A stretch of 64,000 nt of DNA from NCBI GenBank assembly GCA_949592205.1, contig CATIUR010000003.1, forward strand, positions 163,917,759 to 163,981,758. The letters run 5' to 3'. The notes under the pieces were generated by a model that saw only the letters and a list, made by a program, of their open reading frames with translations, had not been told where the DNA came from and did not search any database. Of the stretch, positions 1-11,149 are shown in pieces (position 1 is the stretch's first letter; each line of letters opens with the position of its first letter). Source of the stretch: Helichrysum umbraculigerum (taxonomy: Eukaryota > Streptophyta > Magnoliopsida > Asterales > Asteraceae). A program made the position numbers and the translations under genes.

Positions 1-279
1 ACATTGATTTATAAAATCACGTTATACCTGCCGTTTCCATTTGAGTCTTAATATGCTTCTCCCATCTTTATTTATCGTAGCAGGGGTAGGAAAATCCATG
101 GTGATGAATTATATTTGCATTTGTGATGGGTACTAATATGTTATATTGTTCTTATACTTGTTTCTTTTGTAAGTATTATATTGCTTATCTATTTGCAATT
201 TGATTATAGTGTATGACTTTGTGTCCTTGTCCTTTTTGGGTGCTAGCTTTTTGGTGTTCAATGTATGCTATATTTGCAG

Positions 280-957
280 GGAATGTACATATAACTTATG
301 AAATATACATACTCACTTTTGAGTTAGATCAACATTATGTACTTAAAGAAGGCTTTTCTAGCAATGATAATGATTCTGCAAGCACTCAAGGTTACCTGTT
401 GATTATCTTGAGAGGAATCAGCCTTGGGGCAGAGAACCTATAACCAATAAGCTAGTTTTTATATAGCAACTAAATATTAGGTTATTTTGTTGATCTCGTT
501 CCAATGAATTATTCTTCTTTTCTGCACTAACAGTCACTTGGTCATGCCTAACATTTCCATGAATCTAATACTCTAATAGTTTAAAGAAAGTTGTGCGTTC
601 CTACCATCTAGTTGGCTGTCAATGGCCTGGTACGATTACTAAGATCTTTAGCCTGATCACTTTGTCACGTATAAACAATCATGTGTCTTGATTGGTGTTT
701 GTGGTTCTTTTATTAGGTACCCAGGATTCCAACGGACCAACCTTGAAAGATCCTGATGCTTGCTTTTTTACTTTTCATTCCCTTCACCCTCCTACAACAG
801 GTATTTTGATTCCAAATAATGTTTCGGAAAGTAGTACTGCTTCCAAATAATGCTTTTGAAAGTTGTATGATTTTCCATTATCTTTTCTTGCTGTGGGTAT
901 TTGCTGGATGCTTGCAACTGTATAGTATTTATGCTCATGTCTTTGTGTTCAGGATAG
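280..957 (+). CDS. Partial unrecognised gene, two or three 3' exons
   Basis: Two stretches look like consecutive exons of a gene that enters from the left edge. The first (280-390) follows a tatatttgcag acceptor and ends caag/gttacc. The second (717-800) follows a ttattag acceptor and ends acaacag/gtattt. Their phases match: joined, they stay open and read ...EGFSSNDNDSASTQ then GTQDSNGPTLKDPDACFF and HSLHPPTT. If the next acceptor is the one at 951-952, the frame ends at a TAG at 955-957, so this may be the C-terminus. I do not recognise the family. The evidence is only phase consistency and splice sites, so the exons could be fortuitous. Confidence 0.35.
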
Positions 958-1652
958 ATTTTAGTTAGTGGTTACAAGATGGGTGGATTAGGATGAGTCA
1001 AAATCGGTTATATGTTAGTAGGGACTGAAAAAGACTCAGTTGTGTTGACTCGTAAACAATTTTCATTTATTTCTCTACATTATATGAGATAACAGTTTAT
1101 TCAAACTATTTGTTGGTCTTTAGTCTTCATGATGATAATAGTTATATACGAACCACTTTCACGTATCTTATCATTATACCTTGCGTAGGTACTGATTTTG
1201 CACTTTGTTGCTTAGGTACTGATTTTGCGCTTTGTTACAAGGGATGAAGAGATGTTTTTGATACTTTAGCGAGTAAAGCAGTTTGGATGATCACAGCCTC
1301 ACAGGGTAGATGGTTAAAATATACTCGAGAATTTGACACGTATATGAAGAAGAGAAGCTTCTTTAAGATGGTTTTGTACCTTTGTTTTATCGAGATTTAA
1401 GGTTTATAATAAGTAGATAATAGGTAACTTCGTTTTGTTCTTTTTCTATTGGAATCAAGGTTTCTATTGGAATCAAGGAAGATTTAAAAGCCTGGGATGT
1501 AATTATTAGTATGTTGTGGACATAACACACAATGTTTCTTATCAATTGAGAGAATGATTTACTTATCTATTTATATTTTTGTTACAACTTTTTTGGCTTT
1601 AATATGCAAAATCAATTCATGGTAGAAATATAGCAGTGAATGACTTTATGGC
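958..1652. other. AT-rich stretch, possible 3' UTR
   Basis: No credible ORF or repeat was seen. If the upstream exons are real, this would be 3' UTR and downstream spacer. A short direct repeat (ggtactgattttgc) occurs at about 1188 and 1216. Confidence 0.3.
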
Positions 1653-1990
1653 TTCCGACAATCAAAATTAAGTGACGACTTTCTCTCATCACTCCAGTCA
1701 AATGTGAGTGACAACATTTTCTGTCACTAATTTCATCAGATTAGTGAGAACTTTTTTTAATTAGTGACAAAACTGAGTGACGACATGAGGCATCACAAAA
1801 AAGTGACGAATTTCAGTTCGTGACTAATTAGTGACGGATCTCGTATTCCGTGTCTAATTAAAATTTGTGACGGACCTATAGTGACAAAAAGTGACGATAT
1901 TATTTTTGTCACTAAAGTACGTTAGTGACGAGTTTTTGACCTTTAGTGACAAAATTTGACATGTCACTAGAGCCATTTTTTCTTGTAGTG
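1653..1990 (+). mobile_element. Orphan CACTA-type terminus
   Basis: The block ends TTTTTTCTTGTAGTG, the inverted form of a CACTACAAGAAAA CACTA terminus. The preceding 330 bp carries more than a dozen GTGAC / GTCAC motifs in both orientations, which is the usual CACTA subterminal repeat pattern. No matching CACTACAAG end was found to the left, so this is either one half of an element or a truncated non-autonomous copy. No coding capacity was seen. Confidence 0.6.
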
Positions 1991-2035
1991 GTGGTAGCGG
2001 GGCGAACTTTGATGCTAATATAATGTCAATGGGTC

Positions 2036-5000
2036 CAGGGGCGATTTTAGGGTGGGGGCAGGATAGGCATCCGCCCTCATCAAGTTTTTACGAGTCGAGA
2101 AAAATTTCGTAGGGTATAATTTGCATATTACTCCCGTAACAAATAAATATAAAACAGTTAAAATAATTACATTATTTGTGTATTTAGCCTAGTGATAGAG
2201 AAGTGAGTCTTGTGTTAAAGAGGTCTAAAGTTAAATCCTTACTTATTGCATCTTTTTATCCTTTTTTTAGGAAAATGATTGGTGGGACTAATTTGGTAGG
2301 CCTAAATTTAGGCCTAACAATATGATTGGAGGATGTGAAAATTTGAGTGGATGAGATTTGGAGAGAGAAAAAAATCAACAAATCAGATTCTTAGGTCTAT
2401 ATTTAGGTTTATATTATTAGTCCTCTGTAGCATTACTCCTTTTTTTATACCCCCTATCTTGTTGCATCAACTTTATTTATTTTATCATTTCTAATTTTGT
2501 CCATGTAATTAAGAATTTAAATTTGATGTTGAACTAAATTCACTTTGGTTCAACTACCATAGTTTCGGTTAAAGCAAAATATATATATATATATATATAT
2601 ATAGTTGGAGGATCCAAAAAGAAGGAAAATTTTTTGGAGAAGAGGGAGAAGGAATCCTGGCCATTCATCTCATTTTCAGGTCAAAGGGTATATTAGTCAA
2701 TTGTAAATTAGTTATTTTATTTCAATATCATAAATATTAAATGCATTAATGTGGACGTTTTTTTAGTGCTAGCATTAGACTCTATTATTTTAGGAAACAA
2801 TCACCTAATATCTTTTCATCTCATTTTCAAAATGATCTGCTATTAAAAATGATAGTATTTTTAATAAGTTTGGCATGTATTACACTCCATTATCTTTCAT
2901 ATCGGGCTTGATATTAGGCTCCATTATCTTAGGCTCCATTAACTTTTCAATATTGGTTTGATCATCGAATATTGCTGAATCTTCATCGGATAATTTATTC
3001 ACTGGGGTTTATATATTCTACGTGGATATTTTATAACTTGAAACCTGCAATCTCGTTTTTTTATACTCAACTTTGGTGCATTTTTTCCTACAATTAACAT
3101 CCTATAAAATGATACCTGCTATCGAATTCTTGACCGACTTTGAACAAGGATCTGTGATCAAAATTGGGAGCAATTCATAAGTCATTGTATTAGTATTTGA
3201 TTTACGGTTAATCGAAATGGCGGATGGCGATCAAGTGATGGAAGTTGTAGATTCGTATTCAACTGATGATTCCGATGATATTGCAAGCACATCTGAACCA
3301 AGTAAGTTATATTTAAAAATGACTTTGATTCAATAACTAATATAAGTGTTTCGACCAAATAAAAATATGTATAACATGGTAGCATATGTGTTGTCACTTT
3401 CGCTTGATTCGTTTATGTATTTATGAGTGTTTTAAACTTTATGAACAGGCAATGGAACGGTGATTAACACAATATCAGTTGGGGTTATGCATGTCTCCAC
3501 GGAAGGCGTACCATATTGGGTGCCCGATGTTCCCGATGATATAAAACCATATAACTCAAGTTGCAAGAACCTTCTTAATCTTTCGTGCAACCGTTTTTAG
3601 AGAAACTATCCTACAACGTTTTGTATCCTTTATGTCTTCATCACCGTGACAACATCTGCTACGTGGGCAAAATGATTCACATGATGAAACATTCTGATTC
3701 AGAGATTACTATATTTTGATTCGGTAACATCCTTGCGTCATGTGACAATTACTCTATACGTTGCACCATAGCGCGATTTGTACACCATTGTTCAAACATG
3801 GTTACAATTTTATTCAGCCCTAAAAAATATGAACATGAAAAATTATATATTTTCTGCTTAAACATGTACATACCATGCCCAAATATGCACAACACTGTGA
3901 TTCAGTTAGGCAACATACTGATTCAGTCATTTTCCTTTATGATTCAGTCATTTTACCTCTATGATTCTGCTAAGCAACTCACAATAATAGGCACGTCACC
4001 AATAAGACTCGCATAACTAATAACTACGATGCATCGCAAATATTTAAGCATTCCACCCTTTTGAAAAAACAATACTTTTAAAACATTAGATAAGAACATT
4101 ACTGCATCTAGTTGTATCTCCTTTCGCAACCGTGCAACTTAGATAAAAAAATCTGCATAGAAATAACATCGTTACAATCTTTCACGTGCAAAACTTCATA
4201 GATAATAGAAATCAACTTTAATTCATACTGCCACATGGAATCAGTGAGTAGTACCCAAGCTTCAATCATTTTTAAAAATGGGTGCTTTCATATTCAATCA
4301 TTTTTAAAAATGGGTGCTTTCATAAACCAAATACATGCAGTCATTTAAAACACTGATTCCTCTTCTTTTTTTTAAATTGATTCGTCATTTTTCCATACTG
4401 ATTCATTTGTTTATTTCAATACTACAAGGCATAACAAACAACTGATTCAGTAATTTGTCTTATTTGATTCGGCACATTAAAATACTGAACTACTCATCAA
4501 ATAATCTATGTTTTTGTTGTCTACAAAAAAAATCATGATCAAAGAAATAAAGGCCTTCGCATACTTACAATCAAAAACGTCAAAGGCCCAGTGAAGTAGC
4601 AAGTTGAATCATCTTCCTTCCACGATTCTCGACTTTCGTTGAGGCATTTAATAGTGTAGTTACACCAATCTAGCCCTCGGACTGTCTACTCGTCACTGAT
4701 TCAGCACCTAGAGGTCATTCAATAATCACAATTTACTCTGACTAGCGTGGCACCTAAAATATATTTTCGACTTCAATTTGCAACTCTAACATCAATTGTA
4801 ACTTGCACCCTTATATGTAGGCTAAAATTTATCTTTAAACATACTAGCACAAAATAAACAACACTGTTCTGCACTTTAGAAATATAACTAGTCTTGTAAC
4901 AAGTACCTTAAACCATTAGTTTAACAGGCCACATATAACCAAACCATTGACTCAACGCACTTCATACAACACTGATTCTAGATAAAAACCATTTGATTCG

Positions 5001-5754
5001 GCATAAAACTAGTTCCCATTGTATTAATACGAACAAACACGATCAACACACCGTTAAAACTATATCATCAATGCAACCTACAACTCAGTAAATCGATTGT
5101 GCACCAACTTGATTCAGAAAAAAAAAAAAATTCAATCACAAGTATTACATGGTTGGATTCAATTCAAAATTAAATACTACAACACCACAACAAGGTAATC
5201 ACAGAGTTTTTTTATATAAAAAAACCCTAAATATATGTGTCCCCAAAAAATAACACAATCAAATCAGGTACTGAAGATAAAATGGAGTACCTTTTGGTTT
5301 CGAATGCTTCATATTCAGTGATTTCTGAGCAGCCCGTTTCTTCATCCCAACAACACGAACCAAACTGTTATTTCGCACCCCTAGATTCAGCGCCGATTCA
5401 AGGTTGCACTAAAATTAAAAAAAAACGTGATAATCAATTTGATAGCATCACTCGATTGATGAATCACACATAGGGTTTTGGATTTTTTGGTACACGCAGG
5501 TGTAAGAAGAAGATGGACGGTTTCAATTGAGAAGATGATGCAAACCGATCGCTAGTTAATACCGTATTAAAAATGATTTACATTCCTTTTTAAAAAATAG
5601 ACCGAATGGACCAATTTGCCCCCACCCCTTCACAAATCCCAGCCGTATTTTTAAATTTTCCCTTGACTCATCTCATCCGTTGATTCAATGATCTGATGGT
5701 CAGAATTTCTTCTCCAATTTCTCCACTTTTAAAACCTTCTCCCTCGATCCCAAT

Positions 5755-5795
<41 letters not shown>

Positions 5796-5867
5796 AGTTG
5801 ATATCCCATACTCAATGTACACTATAGAATTTTGACCCATTCGAATTTATTTCTGAAACCGCCCCTG
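2036..5867. mobile_element. Non-autonomous hAT-like element, decayed, carrying a nested element
   Basis: The ends are inverted: CAGGGGCGATTTTAG at the left and AAACCGCCCCTG at the right. The 8-bp flanks are AATGGGTC (2028-2035) and AATAGGTT (5868-5875). They match at 6 of 8 positions and the two differences are transitions, as expected for an aged 8-bp hAT target duplication. No transposase remains. Most of the interior is a second inverted-repeat element (2604-5756). The region between 2060 and 2580 is otherwise plain AT-rich sequence. Confidence 0.55.
2604..5756. mobile_element. (TA)n-anchored terminal-inverted-repeat element, MULE-like
   Basis: The element sits between two (TA)n tracts (about 2579-2602 and 5757-5793). 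Its ends are imperfect long inverted repeats: GTTGGAGGATCCAAAAAGAAGG at the left, and GGATTGGGATCGAGGGAGAAGG read inward from the right. The similarity continues for about 100 bp. The interior has no intact gene. A short exon-like piece at 3217-3300 (MADGDQVMEVVDSYSTDDSD) is followed after an intron by a piece at 3450-3598 that contains GVPYWVPDVPDDIKPY. This is compatible with a decayed FAR1/MuDR-type protein, but the match is weak. The motif TGATTC(A/G)G recurs about a dozen times between 3640 and 5120. The architecture resembles 40221-41884. Confidence 0.5.
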
Positions 5868-6237
5868 AATAGGTTAGTTATTGAATTGTAGTTTCGTTTT
5901 TGCTCTTTAAGATAAAAACATAGAAAGAATATAACAAATTTTAGTTCAAACAAAAAAGTTAAATGTAAAATTAATTCGGGCTGATCTCCATTTCAACTGA
6001 AAATTAACATTCAAATTCTTGTTTATCTGATAGAGCTAGTGGGAGAAATCAGAAAACTATCAATTTTTAATTTGCAAAGGTAGCAAAGTAAACAGAAAAA
6101 GGATATCAGCTAACTCTAAGTTCCCTCCCTAGTATCGCCAGTGTGTCATAGTCCAAAGTTGAGATTATATGACCGGAAATTCATAGTTTCAAGTCACATA
6201 CAACATAATTTTAGAAAGTTTACCTCATACAATAGAC
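5868..6237. other. AT-rich spacer
   Basis: No gene, repeat or regulatory signal was recognised between two transposons. Confidence 0.5.
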
Positions 6238-6832
6238 TAGGGGTGTTCAAATGGATGGGTTTCGAAAATATGAATCCGATCCGTCCAAACAAATTCAAAA
6301 ACCTAACCAATCCATCCGAATTACTATTTGAATGGATCGGTTTGGTTTTTGGATATCCAAACACATACATAAATATTTACAATATCTACTAAAAATATGT
6401 TAGATATTATAATAAACTTATACAGAATGGATGGTTTTCATTTGAACCTCCCAGTACATATACATGTGTGTGTAATATAATAGTAAAATGCAAAACGAAG
6501 CTATAAACTACCTACATATATAAGTAAACAATTTTGTAAAACTATAAACTACATATTATATTTGGATATTTATAGAATATTAATAAGTTAGTAAACTATT
6601 TTGCATGTGCATGTATACATATAATGTTTGAAAAATAAATATTTATTTGTTATTTGGTTTTTTTGGATAATCCGGTTTGTAATTTACTAACTTGAAAACC
6701 AATCCGTGATCCAAAATAATAAATTTTGTTTTGATCCGAACCTAGCCAAAAATCCAATTATCCAAACCATATGGTCCGATCCGAGTTATCCAATTAGATA
6801 ATCCAATTTTATCCGAACTGTGTACAGCCCTA
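6238..6832. mobile_element. Non-autonomous hAT element, 595 bp
   Basis: The ends TAGGGGTGTTCA and TGTACAGCCCTA are inverted repeats, flanked by a perfect 8-bp duplication CAATAGAC (6230-6237 and 6833-6840). Subterminal regions repeat short ATCCGA / TCCAA motifs. An 83-codon ORF that overlaps the left end is not a protein gene. TIR type and 8-bp duplication place it in the hAT superfamily. Confidence 0.8.
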
Positions 6833-6840
6833 CAATAGAC

Positions 6841-7226
6841 AGCTCTAAAGTTGAAAACATACAATATTATAGTAACACATGTAAATTCAACGCATCTCAA
6901 AATAATAAACCCTATTAAAAAAATAATGAAAAGCTAGTCGGTTGAGATAATTATGACATGAAAATTATATATCTATAATCTATAACCCTTATAAAGCATC
7001 TCCACTTCTTCCTTAGTAACTTGCATTTGGCGTATCAGATTTGACTAATTTACCTCTTTCATTCATTTACAATTTGGTATTAATGTTAACATTATAAAAT
7101 TGAAAACACATATGCGGTAACAATAGAGTCAACTTTGTATAATTAAACTACATCAAATTATTTAAAAATAATATCAAATAGTTGTAAATCAAGACTCACT
7201 ACAGGAAAAAAAAAAAAAAAAAAGTA
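6841..7226. other. AT-rich spacer with a possible CACTA terminus
   Basis: The stretch is mostly featureless. CACTACAGGAAAAAA starts at about 7198 and looks like a CACTA 5' terminus, but no inverted partner with the same sequence was found downstream. Confidence 0.35.
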
Positions 7227-7499
7227 CTCCCTCCGTCCCAAAATTATTGTCACCCGATAAAAAACACACAGTTTAATAAAAACATAATCATTACTGCTTT
7301 CTCTTTCTTACTTTTTGCAGAATGACAGTTTTACCCTTAACTAATTAATTACTACTTTGCGAAAAGTGTGTAATAATAACTTCAATTAAAAATAATATGG
7401 TAATAACGACCAAACTTCACTATCTAGTTTTGGAAGTAGACAATTAATTTGGGATGTCCAAAAATGGAAACATGGACTATAATATTGGGACAGATGGAG
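7227..7499. mobile_element. Stowaway (Tc1/mariner) MITE
   Basis: The element begins CTCCCTCCGTCCCAAAATTATTG, ends TTGGGACAGATGGAG, and is flanked by TA dinucleotides (7225-7226 and 7500-7501). This is the hallmark Stowaway terminus with a TA target duplication. It is 273 bp long and has no coding capacity. Confidence 0.85.
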
Positions 7500-7501
7500 T
7501 A

Positions 7502-8211
7502 ATTTAATTTCATAAACAAGAAATGACTATCAAGGCTCACCACATCAAGTTCAAATTGCTACATAAATCAATTCCAAACAAATATTATATATGTTGACTC
7601 AAACATAACTATAAATATTAATCATATAACTTTATTGCTAACACCAACAAAAATATGTATTTTAAACACTCGTCATTTCAATATAAATCAAAACACTTGC
7701 AACAACAACAATGACTCTTAATTCATCATAACTCATATCCATAATTCAGCACTCACGTTTACGACTATCACATGTTAACCATCAAACGTAAGTTTAAAAT
7801 AAGTTTTTATTATTCAACTCTATAAACTAACCGCGTCTTTTACATATAAGTTATCGTATTACCGCAACATTGAGCAGGCAATCTAGTTCACATTTGGAAC
7901 GTAATGTAGTCATAAAAATGAATATACATATATCTATATTATTATTAATATTAAATAAGATTAAGAAGTGAGTGTTTTCATCATCACTTTCTAATCTGGT
8001 AACCTAGATTGATTCAATGGATTTCAAACTTTTTGTGATTATTAAATGACGTGATCTCTAACAAAATGTCGATCGCAATAATAATGTGATTATATCGATC
8101 GTCAATAAAGGCGAAGAGATCATTGTCACAACAACTTGGATATCAACAGCCAATCACATAGACTTGATTCCACCTGAAACCATATCTTATTACCACTTTT
8201 TTTGAAAATAT
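7502..8211. other. AT-rich spacer
   Basis: No gene or clear repeat was recognised. The CACTA-like element begins immediately after it. Confidence 0.5.
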
Positions 8212-8475
8212 CACTACAAAAAAATGTCGATTATTCACGCTTTTTTCTTCACACTTTTATAAAGTGTTAACTTATTTGCTAAGTTATTTACACTTATAAG
8301 TGTGTACAAAATGCTCACGCTTTTAAGCGTGAAGAAATTGAACTAATAATAATATCTATCACAATGTTCACACTTATAAGTGTGAAAAAATTGAACAAAG
8401 TCCACACCTAAAAGCGTGAAGATCATTTCGTAACACTCAATGTTCACGCTTCTTAAGCGTGAAGAATTTGGGTGT

Positions 8476-11115
8476 TGTGACACCCCCAAATATGATTGAT
8501 TTGCGGAAGCTCGATTTGGGTGTCACTAATCAATATACAAAGCACATAAGATAATAATGAACGACCACTATATGTGTCGTTTTAAACTTGTATAAATAAA
8601 GTAAACGTTTACATCAAAACAATGTTACATTAGCTCGGTTCCTGAAATTGAGAGATTACATAGCATAATTTCTTTTACAAAATATAATAATGCGATCAAA
8701 TCTCTAATTGTATGTATGCTGACTCGAGCTAATGATCCCTGCTTGTGCAGCCAACCTACTGCTGGGTACCTGTGATATGTACTAAAATGGGTCAGCGAAA
8801 ACGCTGGTGAGCTCACAGGTTTGTATGTCAATGTATAGTTGTCAGAACCGCAAGATTTATATTGAATTTAAAATGCAATTAAGCAAAATAAAAGTTATAA
8901 AATCCATGAGCACATAGTCTGAGCTTAACTTGATTTGTCAGGCCCAATTAAAGAAACCTAACTTGAAATGCCTCCTACGAGTGTCTAATCCACACTCGTC
9001 TTCCCAAATGCTAATACATCTGTTTGACCGGTTAGTGCGTGCTAACCCGGATGAGGATTGTCAATCCCATATGATATCATATACTAACATTCACGCTAAA
9101 ATATTAGAGACTATGCTTATAGAGGACTTTAATTGATTAGCTTGAAACTCATGTAGTATTTGAAGTTTGGCACTTGCGTTCTACTTGTAAAACAAATCAA
9201 AGTAGTAATATCACACCCCTAGTTGAAAAGCAGTGAAAAATGGGGCCATGAAACTCACCTGAGTCTTGAAGTGTTTAATTTAATAAACTTGGAGTAATTA
9301 GCTGTGAGTTGGTGTCCAAAGACTTGAAACCTGAATGTGTCCACGACACTTGATTTGTTATTAATTGTACCGGTATCTCGAAAGACTACCATTGAATTGT
9401 TTGTTTAACTTAATGTCCAAATTACCCCGATTTGGTTGTTTGTATAGTTACAAGTTACAACGACTTGTTTGATTGAATTGTTCCAAGTTACAATAACTTA
9501 GTTGAATTGTATTTTGAAAACGCGTACGGCACGTTGGTGATTAGTTGGAATAAAAGTGTTGCTGTTGTCGTCTTGTTTTTGAAGTGTTACACTTGAAGTA
9601 TAAGTCCCATTATGTTCTAAAAGTCGTATTGCATAAGCATTTGAAGTTGTATAAGCTCGACATTTGGTGTAAAAATGTGCTTACGGAATCTAGGTACGGG
9701 GGTCCGGGGGCAGCGCCCCTGGTTAGCGGGGTCCAAGGGGCAGAGCCCCTGGCTGGGGTCGAGCTGCCAGGTCAGCTTGGAAAATTTTTATTTCTACTAT
9801 ATTGCTTTAAGGAAAAACGCATCTGGACTTGAATTTGGGTGAAATCAAGTGATAAAATTTTGAGCCTCGACACTTAGTAAAAATCTGTGTTTTTGAGGTT
9901 CTGGTTTGTGCGACGTTGGGTGCGACGTCGCAGATCCTGACTGCGACGTTGGGCACGGCGTCGCTATGTGCGACATTCGCTATGTGCGACGTCGCAGGTT
10001 CTGGTTTGTGCGACGTTGACTGCGACGTTGTACGTGGCGTCGCTATATGCGACGTTGATTTCGGCGACGTAAGGGCTTGCGTCGCTAATTGCGACTTCTG
10101 CCAATTAAGGCGACGTTGGGGCTGACGTCGCTATATGCGACGTTGTGGAAGGTTTTGCGACGTCGCAGCTGACGTCGCATAAAGTCTGGCCCAAATGCGA
10201 CGTTACGGTCTGTTGGCCGGAATTTGTGTCGAAAACGAGTTTTCCGGTTTCCGTTTGATCCAAAACTTTTACCCAACCCTCATAGGGACATATTAAGCTT
10301 ATACAAACAATAATATATGAAAAGTAAGTAAAATCGGGAGATGTCGGGATTTGTCGGAAACTTACAAAGTGGTGAAATGAAAATCCGGAAAGATAGGATG
10401 ATAGATCGATACGTGGTGGTTCTTTTATTCCAAACGGCTTGAAGATCCGAGGTCGTTTGGTGTTCCCTTTTGTCGATTTTTATGATGATGTTAAAGATGG
10501 TGGTGGTGGGTAAGTAGAGAGAAAAAGAAAGAAAGAGAGAGAAAGAGAAATGAAAAATGAAAGAAAAATGAAAGTGGAGGTGGTTTTGGTTGAGAGTTCC
10601 AACTCTCAGCCCGAGCCTCCGCGCTCCGTGCGGTGTTCGTTTACTCTGTCGTTTAAACGTTAAATATTTATTTTCTATGTTTTATTATTCGTTTTAAAAT
10701 ACGAATAATTATCCAGTATTTTTGTTGAAGCATTTTACTAAATGTTTAATAATCACATTATAAAAGGTGACTTGTCTCATTTTGTTTGCGCAATTACATT
10801 TTTATTCGCGTTTATATTAATTGTGTGATAACACTTGGATATTAACTATTATTGACATAGTGTTTTTAAGCCCGATAACATTATTAATAATCCTTGTATT
10901 ACTTAATAAAATTGTTCACCAACGTCCGTATTTATTGAATCGAAATACATTCGATTTGAAACTCGTACGATTTAAACAAATCGTATAATTGTGTAGATAT
11001 ATATTCAACAATATATATAATAATTGATACATTAATTAGCCTAACACAGAACTAATTACATGTATTAAAACTTGATTAGGCACTAAATTCTAGTCCTAAA
11101 TTGTCGGGTGTCACA
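8476..11115 (-). repeat. 3' LTR of the chromovirus (2640 bp)
   Basis: It runs from TGTGACACCCCC to GTCGGGTGTCACA and is a near-identical copy of 16798-19392. It is 45 bp longer, because the CG-rich array (about 9912-10205) has more units here. It also contains a GC-rich dyad block at 9690-9770 (gggggcagcgcccctgg, ggggcagagcccctgg). A purine-rich tract lies at 10515-10570. ORFs inside it are chance frames. Confidence 0.9.
9912..10205. repeat. TGCGACGT dyad array inside the LTR
   Basis: About 300 bp holds more than fifteen GCGACG / CGTCGC units, including the perfect palindrome TGCGACGTCGCA several times and the recurring TGCGACGTTG. Spacers vary, so this is a degenerate dyad array and not a strict tandem repeat. 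The second LTR has the same array at about 18231-18482, with units missing at two places. CpG density is far above the surrounding AT-rich DNA. Confidence 0.85.
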
Positions 11116-11128
11116 TTCTCCCCCTGTT
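11116..11128 (-). promoter_or_regulatory. Polypurine tract
   Basis: On the minus strand AACAGGGGGAGAA abuts the 3' LTR. That is the position and composition of the plus-strand-synthesis primer of an LTR element. Confidence 0.75.
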
Positions 11129-11149
11129 AGAAGAATTTCGTCCCGAAAT

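Noticed and set aside
3217..3598. Functional FAR1-like gene
   Set aside because: Only two short exon-like pieces, the second ending in a stop after about 50 codons. At most a relic.
7198..8211. CACTA element starting CACTACAGG at 7198
   Set aside because: No inverted CCTGTAGTG end was found, and the element at 8212 pairs with 19616 instead.
9584..9832. 82-codon ORF, repeated at 17906-18154
   Set aside because: It lies in both LTRs at the same place and only doubles because the LTR is duplicated. It is GC-dyad sequence with no protein-like conservation.
9912..10205. CRISPR-like or tandem array
   Set aside because: Units are variable dyads with no constant repeat length or spacer pattern, inside a plant LTR.
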